The notes: generated by a model from the letters alone, not told the origin. A stretch of DNA of 21,302 nt from Cardiobacterium sp963553325 (GCA_963553325.1 CAUVOF010000029.1:1-21302); one strand, 5' to 3'. Counted from the stretch's first letter, positions 1 to 7,102 are shown. Numbers and translations are program-made.

Positions 1-25
1 AGCCTGTGCTTGTTGGTATGTACTT

Positions 26-65
26 CGTAGGGTTGAATTGTAAACAGCCCCTAACCCAACCTACG
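26..65. repeat. Imperfect inverted repeat upstream of the NicO gene
   Basis: The left arm starts CGTAGGGTTG and the right arm ends AACCCAACCTACG, so the ends form an imperfect palindrome with GTAG/CTAC termini. It resembles, loosely, the GTAG-led REP-like elements at 2186 and 3489. Bases 1-109 hold no gene that I can support; an upstream gene may end before the window. Confidence 0.4.
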
Positions 66-109
66 TAAACTAAGCCCCGGCCCCACGACCCGCATCGTCA
101 AAAACCACC

Positions 110-1072
110 ATGAAATACCGCACCGCCAAACAACAGAACATAGATTGGTTTAGCGCGCAGCGCCTAACCCAACACAACCATAGCGAGGCAAAGAAAAAAC
201 CTGCCCGCTACCTGCCCGCGCTTATCTTCCTTGCCCTCGTCCTTGCGCTGCTTTACTACTGGCAACCGCTACGCCTTGCCGCCCAGCGCCTGCAAAACGG
301 CTGGCAGCGCGACCTTGCCGCCAGCCTGCGCACCCTGCGCCAGCACGGCAACGACCCCGCGCTTTGGTTCACCCTCTGCGGTCTTGGTTTCCTTTATGGC
401 GTGCTGCACGCCGCCGGCCCCGGCCACGGCAAGGCCATCATCGCCACCTTCACCTTGAGCCAGCCCGCCGCACGGCGGCAAACGCTCGCCATCGCCATCG
501 GCGGCGCGCTGTTGCAAGGATTAAGCGCCATCCTCTGGGTGGCGCTCGTCATGGGGCTGTTGCAGCTGCTGGTCGCCGATGCCGTCGCGCAAACCCTTTG
601 GCTCAATCGCGCCAACGCCCTGCTCGTTGCCGCCATCGGCGCCTACATCTGCTACCGCCACCGCCCGCACCGCCATCACGCGCACTGCGCCTGCCAGCAG
701 CCCGTGCGCGCGCTCAGCCCGTGGGCGGCAGTTATCGCCATCGGCATCCGCCCGTGCAGCGGTGCAGTCTTGAGCCTCGCCGTCGCCTGGAGCTGGGGCA
801 TTGCCGCTGCCGGCATGGCGATGACCCTTGCCATCGCCTGCGGCACCGCACTGACCATCACCGCCATCGCCCTGCTCTGTTACCATGGCAAACAGCGCCT
901 CGCCCGCCGCCTGCTGCGCGACGAAAGCCGCCTGCGCCGCCTGACACAAACGCTGGCGTGCGCCGGCGGGCTGACGCTTATCGTCCTCGCCGCGCTGCTC
1001 TGGCAGACAGACAGCGGCGACCTGCCCTCGCCTGCCAACCCCGTTGGCATGCCACAATCACCCAAACCATAG
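110..1072 (+). CDS. NicO-family nickel/cobalt transporter (RcnA/HupE-like membrane protein)
   Basis: This is an integral inner-membrane protein of 320 residues. The NicO signature HAAGPGHGK lies at residues 100-108 at the start of a membrane helix. A histidine-rich cytoplasmic or periplasmic loop (residues about 184-195, RHRPHRHHAHCAC) follows, and then a second conserved block, GIRPCSGA, near 212-219. Hydrophobic segments lie around 34-52, 86-105, 124-155, 168-182, 203-228, 232-258 and 282-298. NicO proteins move Ni2+ or Co2+, usually outward; direction and metal cannot be read from the sequence. In many proteobacteria such genes follow a DUF1007 periplasmic protein gene, which could lie just upstream of this window. 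The start has no good Shine-Dalgarno sequence. The gene ends 10 bases before serC, so the two may be co-transcribed. Confidence 0.85.
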   Translation: MKYRTAKQQNIDWFSAQRLTQHNHSEAKKKPARYLPALIFLALVLALLYYWQPLRLAAQRLQNGWQRDLAASLRTLRQHGNDPALWFTLCGLGFLYGVLHAAGPGHGKAIIATFTLSQPAARRQTLAIAIGGALLQGLSAILWVALVMGLLQLLVADAVAQTLWLNRANALLVAAIGAYICYRHRPHRHHAHCACQQPVRALSPWAAVIAIGIRPCSGAVLSLAVAWSWGIAAAGMAMTLAIACGTALTITAIALLCYHGKQRLARRLLRDESRLRRLTQTLACAGGLTLIVLAALLWQTDSGDLPSPANPVGMPQSPKP

Positions 1073-1082
1073 GAGAACCCCC

Positions 1083-2162
1083 ATGAGCCACCGTATCCAC
1101 AACTTCTACGCCGGCCCCTGCACCCTGCCGCTCAGCGTCCTCGAAGAAGCGCGCGCCGAGCTGACCGACTTCCAGGGCTGCGGCATGTCGGTGATGGAAA
1201 TCAGCCACCGCAGCGCCCGCTTTGAAGCGCTGCACAACGAAACCCTCGCCCTCGCCAGCCGCCTCATTGGCGCGCCGGACGACTTCCAGCCGCTGCTGCT
1301 CGCTGGCGGCGCGCACCAACAATTCGTGATGATACCGCTCAACCTGCTCGCCGACGGCGGCAGCGCCGCCTACATCGACAGCGGCATCTGGGCGGACAAA
1401 GCGCTGAAAGAAGCGCAGCGCATCGGCAGCGCCCAAGCGGTTTGGAGCGGGCGCGACAGCGGCTACACCACCCTACCGGACGCCCTGCCCGCTTTGCCTG
1501 CCGACAGCCGTTACCTCTATCTCACTAGCAACGAAACCGTGAACGGCATCCAGTACCGCCACTACCCGGAAAGCGCGACGCCGCTGGTCATTGATGCCTC
1601 TTCCGACTACTACACCCGCGACGACATCCCCTGGCAGCGCTGCCTCATCCTCTATGGCGGCATCCAGAAAAACCTCGCCCCGTCCGGACTATCCCTTACC
1701 TTCGTCCGCCGCGACCTGCTCACAGACCACCCGCGCGTGCCGAAATTCCTTACCTACGCCGCGCACGCCGCCGCCAACAGCCTCTACAACACCCCGCCCA
1801 CCTGGCAAATCTACATGCTGCACAAAACCCTGCGCTGGATAGAAAACGCCGGTGGCGTCGCCCACTTCAACCGCGCCAGCCAAGAAAAATCGGCGCTGCT
1901 CTACCACTACATCGACCAAAGCGACTACTACGCGAACGACATCGCGCCGCAGTACCGCTCGCACACCAACGTCGTCTTCCGCACGCGCAGCGACGAACTC
2001 GACACCCGCTTCTGGAAACAAGCCGACGCGAACGGTCTTGCCGGGCTCAAGGGACACAAACTCGTCGGCGGCCTGCGCGCCAGCCTCTACAACGCGCTCG
2101 ACATTAGCTCGGTGCGCGCGCTGATTGATTTCATGGACAGCTTCGCTGCTGAGAACCACTGA
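1083..2162 (+). CDS. serC: Phosphoserine aminotransferase
   Basis: This cytosolic PLP enzyme converts 3-phosphohydroxypyruvate and glutamate to phosphoserine in serine synthesis, and acts on the equivalent 4-phosphooxy substrate in pyridoxal phosphate synthesis. The start at 1083 is chosen over an upstream in-frame ATG (1044) because AGGAG sits seven bases before it and the protein then begins MSHRIHNFYAGPC, the normal SerC N-terminus. The length of 359 residues is typical. The PLP-binding lysine is K196 in GGIQKNLAPSG. Other family blocks are NFYAGPCTLP (7-16), MEISHRS (38-44) and the C-terminal GHKLVGGLRASLYNA. It starts 10 bases after the transporter stop. No other serine or B6 gene is adjacent. 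Confidence 0.97.
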   Translation: MSHRIHNFYAGPCTLPLSVLEEARAELTDFQGCGMSVMEISHRSARFEALHNETLALASRLIGAPDDFQPLLLAGGAHQQFVMIPLNLLADGGSAAYIDSGIWADKALKEAQRIGSAQAVWSGRDSGYTTLPDALPALPADSRYLYLTSNETVNGIQYRHYPESATPLVIDASSDYYTRDDIPWQRCLILYGGIQKNLAPSGLSLTFVRRDLLTDHPRVPKFLTYAAHAAANSLYNTPPTWQIYMLHKTLRWIENAGGVAHFNRASQEKSALLYHYIDQSDYYANDIAPQYRSHTNVVFRTRSDELDTRFWKQADANGLAGLKGHKLVGGLRASLYNALDISSVRALIDFMDSFAAENH

Positions 2163-2185
2163 ATAACAGCTTCCCGTGGGAAAAA

Positions 2186-2209
2186 GTAGGGTGGGGCTTG
2201 CCCCACCAT
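2186..2209. repeat. REP-like hairpin with GTAG head
   Basis: A GTAG tetranucleotide is followed by a hairpin with the stem GGTGGGG, loop CTTG-type centre and CCCCACC, ending AT. It is the same 24-base unit as 3489-3512, apart from one compensated base pair (G-C here, T-A there). It lies between serC and the acetyltransferase gene and could stabilise or end the serC mRNA. Confidence 0.75.
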
Positions 2210-2236
2210 TCTTCCTTCCCCGACCGGAGAGAAAAC

Positions 2237-2728
2237 ATGACCCTGCACATCACCCCCTACAAACCCGCCGACTGCAACGCCATTGACCAGCTAGTCGCCC
2301 GCGCCTACGCACCGAGCGGTTTTGCGGCAGACGACCCGTACTTCATCGAAGTGCTAAACGCCGCCCAACGCGCGCAGCAGGCGCTGGTACTCGTCGCGCG
2401 GCAAAACGGCGTACCCGTCGGCACTCTCACCTGTGCCCTGCCCGACAGCAGCTGGCAAGAAATCGCCGGTGCCGATGAAGCCGAACTGCGCATACTCGCC
2501 GTTGCGCCAGCGCAGCAGCGACAAGGCATTGGCAGCGCGCTTGTCCGCACCAGCATCGAACACGCACGCCGCGCCGGCTGCACCGCGCTTGTCCTTTCCA
2601 GCGCCGCCTGGATGCACGCCGGACACCGCCTCTACGAACGCCTCGGCTTCTGCCACACCCCGGAACGCGACTGGCAGCCACGCGCCGATGTTTACCTCAC
2701 TACCTACCGCTTGGAATTGAACCCATAA
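2237..2728 (+). CDS. GNAT-family N-acetyltransferase
   Basis: This is a 163-residue acetyl-CoA-dependent acetyltransferase of unknown substrate. The acetyl-CoA pyrophosphate-binding motif A is visible as ILAVAPAQQRQGIGSALV around residues 92-109 (Q-R-Q-G-I-G core). It is followed by AGHRLYERLGF near 133-143, the usual motif B helix carrying the tyrosine that acts as general acid. The start at 2237 is preferred because GGAGAG lies just before it and the fold begins there; an in-frame ATG at 2198 lies inside the REP-like repeat. It is a single-domain protein of normal GNAT size. Its neighbours give no hint of the substrate. Confidence 0.85.
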   Translation: MTLHITPYKPADCNAIDQLVARAYAPSGFAADDPYFIEVLNAAQRAQQALVLVARQNGVPVGTLTCALPDSSWQEIAGADEAELRILAVAPAQQRQGIGSALVRTSIEHARRAGCTALVLSSAAWMHAGHRLYERLGFCHTPERDWQPRADVYLTTYRLELNP

Positions 2729-2755
2729 CCCCAAGCGACTACCACCACCCCTACC

Positions 2756-3406
2756 ATGAAAAAACGCATCCTTAACACCCTTTTCCTCGCCGCTGCTGGC
2801 GCACACGCCAGCGACGCGCTCGACGCCGATGCCCAATCACGCAGCGATTTTGTCCGCAAATACGCCGCGCCGCTCGTCGCTGGTGAGGCACGCGCCGTAA
2901 CTGCCATTACCGCCGCGATGCAGGTCAATGGCAACCGCATCATCGCCTACCTTTGCAGCGATGGCGGGCAGCGCCAAACCCTCGCCCTCTGGAGCGCGCA
3001 GCTGCTGCAAGCGGAAAATTACGCGCCACTGGCGCAACACCTCGCGCAGCTCATACACGGCGAAGACGGCAAGCAAGACGCCAGCGCTTTTTTCAACGCC
3101 AGCGACGACGACTACCGCAACGCGCGCAGCCTCGGCTGCTACACAGCCGCCCTGCGTCATGCCCTGCAAGCGACTGCCGACGCCGACGCGCACGTCCTGG
3201 CGCTACTCAAACAAACGGGCAAAGCCGCCGGTATCAGCGACGCGGACAACCCGCCACCTGACAAAGCGCGTTGGGTAGCCGCCAATCTCGCCCCCGCGTT
3301 GCAGGCAGGCGGACCTGCCGCCCGCTTGCACGCCGTTGCCGTGCCGCAAGACGCCGACCCCGCCGCCGTTGCCGCTTTTGATGAAAGTTTCCAGGCGCCG
3401 CCGTAG
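2756..3406 (+). CDS. Exported protein of unknown function
   Basis: I do not recognise this 216-residue protein. It starts MKKRILNTLFLAAAGAHA, a short but plausible Sec signal peptide with cleavage after AHA, so the mature protein is probably periplasmic. The remainder reads as mostly helical, rich in Ala and Asp, with two cysteines (in LCSDGG and LGCYTA) that could form a disulfide. No transmembrane segment follows the signal. There is no clear Shine-Dalgarno sequence before the ATG, but it begins 27 bases after the acetyltransferase stop and may be translated from the same message. A strong terminator follows 19 bases after the stop. Confidence 0.7.
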   Translation: MKKRILNTLFLAAAGAHASDALDADAQSRSDFVRKYAAPLVAGEARAVTAITAAMQVNGNRIIAYLCSDGGQRQTLALWSAQLLQAENYAPLAQHLAQLIHGEDGKQDASAFFNASDDDYRNARSLGCYTAALRHALQATADADAHVLALLKQTGKAAGISDADNPPPDKARWVAANLAPALQAGGPAARLHAVAVPQDADPAAVAAFDESFQAPP

Positions 3407-3425
3407 TGTTTTTAGCGCGCATAAC

Positions 3426-3450
3426 AAAGGCGGCTGATGCCGCCTTTTGT
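3426..3450 (+). terminator. Intrinsic terminator after the 2756-3406 gene
   Basis: The stem AAAGGCGGC / GCCGCCTTT has a 4-base TGAT loop and continues into TTTTGTTTT. It is GC-rich at the loop end with a T run after it, the standard Rho-independent form. It closes the plus-strand gene run that begins at 110. Confidence 0.88.
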
Positions 3451-3488
3451 TTTGCAAAGCCCACAGCGGGGAATTGGTATAGATGGTC

Positions 3489-3548
3489 GTAGGGTGGGTC
3501 TTGACCCACCATCATGAAAGGGGCGCGGTGGGTCAAGACCCACCCTAC
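3489..3548. repeat. Inverted pair of REP-like elements (BIME-like)
   Basis: Two 22-base units, 3489-3510 and 3527-3548, are perfect inverted copies of each other separated by 16 bases. Each unit is itself a hairpin led by GTAG (stem GGTGGGT, ACCCACC). The head-to-head pair matches the BIME arrangement of REP sequences. It lies between convergent genes, the usual place for such elements. Confidence 0.85.
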
Positions 3549-3553
3549 ACGGC

Positions 3554-4633
3554 TTAATCGCCACGCTCAAAATCGAGTTCCAAAGAAGGCATATTTTCCT
3601 CGTAAATTTTCGTTTTCAGCCAGCCGGTTGTGCCGTCTTTGGTTTGTACCAGCAACCACAGCCAGGAGTCGCAGGCACCGACATCTTCTGCGTATTCGCT
3701 TTCTTTGCCGAGGATGAGCCGGATTTTGCTGTCCGGCGCGATTTCTGTCACGGTTTTGCTGCCGTCAATGCGGTCAAACAGGGGCACACTGACGGCGCGT
3801 GTATTGAAGGCGACGCTGTTGTCTTGCCGAGTGATGGTGTTGCGATAGACGACACTGATGCCGAGATAATAGTAGGGCTGGGCAAGCGGGCTGCAGCCCT
3901 CGCCAGTAACGCTGAGTTTGTCGCGTTTTGGCAGGTAAAAGCCGCCGAAGTAGCTGCCTATGCTGTAGAGGTAGCCGTTGCCGGGGACGGTGTCGCCGAC
4001 GCATTGCATTTCGCGCTCAGGCGCGGGCGGAAATGTGCCGTCGGCTGGCGCGAGTCTGCAGACCGGGAGTTCGTAGTCGGAACATTCCATGGTGTAACGC
4101 GCGCCATCTGGCTTGAGCGCCGTTTCCAGCAGGCGGTGGTATTGCATCGGCGCTGGCGCATCCTTCGGGGCGAGTCCGGCGAGGGTTTGCGCTTCGCCGT
4201 TGATATCGGGGACGTAGTAGGGTTTGTCCTGTTTTTCGCCGAGTTTGGGGTTGTAGTGGAGGGCGTAGTCGCCTTTTTTGACGGATTCCAGCGGCGGGAA
4301 GTTGTCATCACCTGCTGTCGGGTTGGCGCGCGCCTGCGTCCAGCCGGTAATGCCGTAAGCGGTTTTGACAAGATGGTTGCCCGCTTCATCGACGAGCAGG
4401 ACGTGCAAGGCGCTACCGGCGGGCAGGTAGCCGATGTCTGGGTATGCGTCGTCTTTGCGGCCGTCGGGATGGTAAGTGAGGGTGAGGTCAGTCGCGGCTT
4501 TGCTGTCCTTGCCGATGTAGGAAAACGGCACGCCGTCGGCTTTTGCCGGCATGGGGTCGCTGAAGTGGCGGGCGGCGGCAAGGGCGTTGCCGGCGGTGAG
4601 GGCGAGTAGCAGGGCAAGCGGTTTGTCGGGCAT
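3554..4633 (-). CDS. Exported protein with SH3-like modules, unknown function
   Basis: This is a 359-residue protein starting MPDKPLALLLALTAGNALAA, a Sec signal peptide with likely cleavage near ALA-A (residues 18-20). Two stretches look like bacterial SH3 (SH3b) modules. One lies around residues 65-105, with ALHVLLVDEAGNHLVKTAYG then ITGWTQA. The other is near the C-terminus, about 290-345, with VSVPLFDRIDG, then WLWLLVQTKDGTTGWLKT. Such modules often bind peptidoglycan or metal-bound peptides in the periplasm, but that is inference. Cysteines in the middle (ECSDYELPVC, MQCVGD, GEGCSP, GACDSW) suggest disulfides. GGAGAC precedes the ATG. It lies 68 bases downstream of the other exported gene (4702-5475) and probably shares its message. 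Confidence 0.75.
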   Translation of the reverse strand: MPDKPLALLLALTAGNALAAARHFSDPMPAKADGVPFSYIGKDSKAATDLTLTYHPDGRKDDAYPDIGYLPAGSALHVLLVDEAGNHLVKTAYGITGWTQARANPTAGDDNFPPLESVKKGDYALHYNPKLGEKQDKPYYVPDINGEAQTLAGLAPKDAPAPMQYHRLLETALKPDGARYTMECSDYELPVCRLAPADGTFPPAPEREMQCVGDTVPGNGYLYSIGSYFGGFYLPKRDKLSVTGEGCSPLAQPYYYLGISVVYRNTITRQDNSVAFNTRAVSVPLFDRIDGSKTVTEIAPDSKIRLILGKESEYAEDVGACDSWLWLLVQTKDGTTGWLKTKIYEENMPSLELDFERGD

Positions 4634-4653
4634 GGTTGTCTCCGGTTATAGGA

Positions 4654-4689
4654 AGGGGCGGTTATTTGTAAGCGGCTCTAACCGCCCCT
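4654..4689. repeat. Intercistronic hairpin
   Basis: A perfect 11-bp stem (AGGGGCGGTTA / TAACCGCCCCT) encloses a 14-base loop between the two minus-strand exported genes. It lacks a T run on either side, so it is more likely an mRNA processing or stability element than a terminator. The arm sequence is not the GTAG-led repeat. Confidence 0.65.
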
Positions 4690-4701
4690 GCATGGCGGGC
4701 G

Positions 4702-5475
4702 CTATTGTTCGCCCTGGTAGGTGAAGCGTTTGCCGTCGTAGCGGTAGGTCAGTTTTTTCTCGGTAACTTGGCCGCTGGGGTATTCCTCGGTTTCTTTGAT
4801 GAGCGGCACGCGCAGGGTTTTCGTCGCGTCGTCGTAGGTGATTTTGACGGGTTGTAAGTCGTCATCGGGCAGGCTGAAGCGGTCGTAGGCGAAAAATATT
4901 TCGGCAAGGTCTTCTTTCTTGGTGTGGATGAGCGGCGCGGCTTCGAGTTTGTCGCCCTTGATGCGCAGCAGGCGAATGCTCCGCCCGTAATCCTTGCTGG
5001 AACCCTTCTCGCTTTCTTCGAGCAGGTAAACGGTGCCGTTGCCGTCAAGCTGGGCGGTGTAGAGGTCGGTAACGCTGCCGCTGTTGCCGCCTTCTTCGTC
5101 GCCTTTGCTCCAGTTGGCGTTGATGATGTGCGTTTTGCCGCTGCCGTCGCGGTATTGCCACAGGCCGAGGTAGTAGCGCGCGGTGCCGCCGTTGTGGTCA
5201 TCCCAGGAATAGGCGCGGAATTTGTGGTCGTCCGAGGTTTGGACGCTTAAGCCCTGCTCCTGCGCCTGCGGGTAGTCGCAGTCCCAGTTGTCGCCGGCAG
5301 CAGCTTTGCGCAGCAGTTGGCGGATTTTGTCGTTGGCAGTGGCGACGGTTGCTTCGTCTTCGCTGTTCAACGCGGCAAAGGCTTCGTTGAGTACGCTGTC
5401 GTCGCTGGCGCAGTCTTTTGCTTGTGCCAGGGCGCTGGCTGCCAGCAGGATGAGTAGGGTGTGTTGTCGTTTCAT
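4702..5475 (-). CDS. Exported protein of unknown function
   Basis: I do not recognise this 257-residue protein. The start at 5475 gives MKRQHTLLILLAASALAQA, a clear Sec signal peptide, with GGAGA upstream. An upstream in-frame ATG at 5604 exists only because the reading frame runs through the inserted repeat, and it is rejected. The mature part has an acidic helical N-terminal section (residues about 20-65, two cysteines DCASDD and WDCDY). A beta-rich body follows with repeated short strands such as RYYLGLWQYRDG, TVYLLEES and LTYRYDGKRFTYQG. It is probably periplasmic. It is the first gene of a likely two-gene unit with 3554-4633. Its 5' leader or promoter is interrupted by the Correia-like element at 5497-5601. 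Confidence 0.75.
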   Translation of the reverse strand: MKRQHTLLILLAASALAQAKDCASDDSVLNEAFAALNSEDEATVATANDKIRQLLRKAAAGDNWDCDYPQAQEQGLSVQTSDDHKFRAYSWDDHNGGTARYYLGLWQYRDGSGKTHIINANWSKGDEEGGNSGSVTDLYTAQLDGNGTVYLLEESEKGSSKDYGRSIRLLRIKGDKLEAAPLIHTKKEDLAEIFFAYDRFSLPDDDLQPVKITYDDATKTLRVPLIKETEEYPSGQVTEKKLTYRYDGKRFTYQGEQ

Positions 5476-5496
5476 AAGGGTCTCCGGTGTAGGTTT

Positions 5497-5601
5497 TATA
5501 GCGATACTCACAAAGTTCTGTACAAGGCGCACCGTCGAAGACAGTACAGCTAGTACGGCGAGGCGGTCAACACAGTACAGGGCTTTGTGAGGATTGCTAT
5601 A
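5497..5601. mobile_element. Correia-like MITE (105 bp)
   Basis: The terminal inverted repeats are 27 bases (5497-5523 and 5575-5601), starting TATAGC, and match at 23 of 27 positions. Both ends carry TA, the expected target duplication. Between them lie ACAAGGCG, GAAGACAGTACA and TAGTACGGCGAGGC, in the same order as in the Neisseria Correia repeat-enclosed element as I remember its consensus. The size (105 bp) equals the short Correia class. There is no coding capacity. It sits 21 bases upstream of the start codon of the gene at 5475, so it lies in its leader or promoter. Confidence 0.8.
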
Positions 5602-5630
5602 CATACGGGGTAGCGGGGTTCGTGTATGTA
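5600..5630. repeat. 31-bp dispersed repeat, copy 1
   Basis: The unit has TACATAC / GTATGTA ends around a core GTAGCGGGGTTCGT. The copy at 20944-20974 lies in opposite orientation and matches at 29 of 31 positions. This copy abuts the right end of the Correia-like element. Confidence 0.75.
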
Positions 5631-5962
5631 AATGGGTTGGGGTGTGTTTGCTCGATACCTGTCTTTTCTACGGGATGGATTTCGCGGTTTTTTATTGAAA
5701 ACCGAATTCTCGATTTATCAACAAAATCGCTCACCCCCATCCCAACTTTCTCGTCCTTCGGACGAGCTGTTCCAGTCCCCCGCTGCGGGCTTCGCCCTGC
5801 GGGGGTGGGGGAACAGGTTCTAATCACCACTTGGCAAAAAACCTGCCGAAGCAGGTTTTTTGTCATGCGATGCCGCACTGTCTGCCCGCGCTGGCATTAT
5901 GCGCCGTTGCTGATGGGTTGGGCAAATGAATGGCGCTTATCGAAAATTTGTGTTGTCGATGC
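5631..5962. other. Non-coding stretch with hairpins
   Basis: About 330 bases without a supportable gene. It contains a small hairpin at 5750-5766 (CTCGTCC, loop TTC, GGACGAG). A larger imperfect hairpin at 5767-5816 has outer arms CTGTTCC / GGAACAG and inner C-rich and G-rich arms. The dapE terminator is at 5836-5861. The section around 5690-5725 is A+T-rich. Between 5862 and 5962 I see nothing distinctive. Confidence 0.6.
5836..5861 (-). terminator. Intrinsic terminator, probably for dapE
   Basis: An 11-bp stem (AAAAAACCTGC / GCAGGTTTTTT) has a 4-base loop that reads TTCG on the minus strand, a very stable tetraloop. The T run lets it work in either direction. It lies about 100 bases after the dapE stop. 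Confidence 0.85.
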
Positions 5963-7102
5963 TTATAACTGCCGCCACAGGTTGCGCACTGTATCGGCGT
6001 AAATGGCGGTCAGCGGCGCGAGGTCGGCAACGGGGACGTGTTCGTCGATTTGGTGCAGGGTGGCGCTGTTGATACCGAATTCGATGGTCGCGGCGCCGTA
6101 TTTGGCGAGGAAGCGCGCGTCCGAGGTGCCGCCGCCGGTGTCGAGTTGTAGTTGTTGGTCGGTGTGAGTGGCGACGGCGTCGCGCAGCGCGGCGATGAGT
6201 GCGGCGTTTTCGGTAAGGAAGGGTTCGCCGGAAATTTTCCACTGGTATTCGGCGCGGATGTCGCTGCCTTGCAGGGTTTCTGCGATGAGGGCGGTGGCTT
6301 GTGCTTGCAGGCTGGCGGCGTCGTGTGCGGTGTTGTAGCGCCAGTTCGCTTTGCAGCTTGCCGTGGCAGGGACGACGTTTTCCGCGCCAGTGCCGGCGGC
6401 GAGGTTGCTCACCTGGAAGCTGGTCGGCGGGAAGTGGGCGTTGCCGTCGTCCCAGCGGGTAGCGGCAAGGCGGGCGATGACTGCGCCGAGGGCGTGGATG
6501 GGGTTGCGCACGTTGGCAGGGTAGGCGACGTGCCCCTGTTTGCCGTGCAGGGTGAGGTGCAGGTTGAGCGAGCCACGGCGACCATGGCGGGCGCGGTCGC
6601 CGAGGTGGGTGGCGGTCGAGGGTTCGCCGACGAGGCAGTAGTCAATGCGGGTGCCTTCTGCGGCGAGGCGGGCGAGGACGGCTTGGGTGCCGTCGCGGGC
6701 GTCGCCTTCTTCGTCGCTGGTGAGCAGCAGGGCGAGGGTGCCGGGGTGCGGTGCGGCGGCAAGCGCTTCGAGGGCGACGGTCATCGCTGCCACGCCCGCT
6801 TTCATGTCGGCGGCGCCGCGCCCGTAGAGTTTGCCGTCGCGGATGGTTGGCGTAAACGGCGGCGAGGTCCAGGCGGCGAGGTCGCCGGGCGGGACGACGT
6901 CGGTGTGTCCGGCGAAGGCGACGAGCGGTGCGCCGCTGCCGTGCGTTGCCCAGAGGTTGTCGGTGTCGCCGATGCGGATATGGCGGATGGTGAAGCCCGC
7001 CGCTTGCAGGCGGGCGGCGATGAGCGTCTGGCAGCCGGCGTCATCTGGCGTAATGGATGGGCGGCGGATGAGTTCTTGCAAGAGGTCGAGGGTGGGGTTC
7101 AT
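5963..7102 (-). CDS. dapE: Succinyl-diaminopimelate desuccinylase
   Basis: This M20-family zinc hydrolase removes succinate from N-succinyl-LL-diaminopimelate, giving LL-diaminopimelate for lysine and peptidoglycan. The length of 379 residues is normal. The metal and catalytic residues are all visible: H66 and D68 in AGHTDVVPPGD, D99 in GRGAADMKAG, E131 and E132 in LTSDEEGDARDGT, E160 in CLVGEPS, and H350 in SATLHQIDEHVP. The dimerisation lid domain lies in the middle, with GSLNLHLTLHGKQGHVAYP followed by NVVPATASCKANWRYN. The start at 7102 is chosen because AGGAATCCC precedes it and the protein begins MNPTLDLLQELIRRPSITPDD; a longer frame from 7192 adds an unrelated proline-rich leader. It is divergent from the phosphoesterase at 7210 and stands alone in its transcription unit. 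Confidence 0.96.
   Translation of the reverse strand: MNPTLDLLQELIRRPSITPDDAGCQTLIAARLQAAGFTIRHIRIGDTDNLWATHGSGAPLVAFAGHTDVVPPGDLAAWTSPPFTPTIRDGKLYGRGAADMKAGVAAMTVALEALAAAPHPGTLALLLTSDEEGDARDGTQAVLARLAAEGTRIDYCLVGEPSTATHLGDRARHGRRGSLNLHLTLHGKQGHVAYPANVRNPIHALGAVIARLAATRWDDGNAHFPPTSFQVSNLAAGTGAENVVPATASCKANWRYNTAHDAASLQAQATALIAETLQGSDIRAEYQWKISGEPFLTENAALIAALRDAVATHTDQQLQLDTGGGTSDARFLAKYGAATIEFGINSATLHQIDEHVPVADLAPLTAIYADTVRNLWRQL

Noticed and set aside
3644..4609. A 321-codon plus-strand open frame
   Set aside because: It is antisense to the signal-peptide-bearing gene 3554-4633, has no ribosome-binding site and shows no recognisable domain. Long antisense frames are expected in GC-rich genes.
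5476..5604. A 43-codon N-terminal extension of the exported protein gene at 4702-5475
   Set aside because: It translates the inserted Correia-like element and would hide a clear signal peptide that starts at 5475 behind a good ribosome-binding site.
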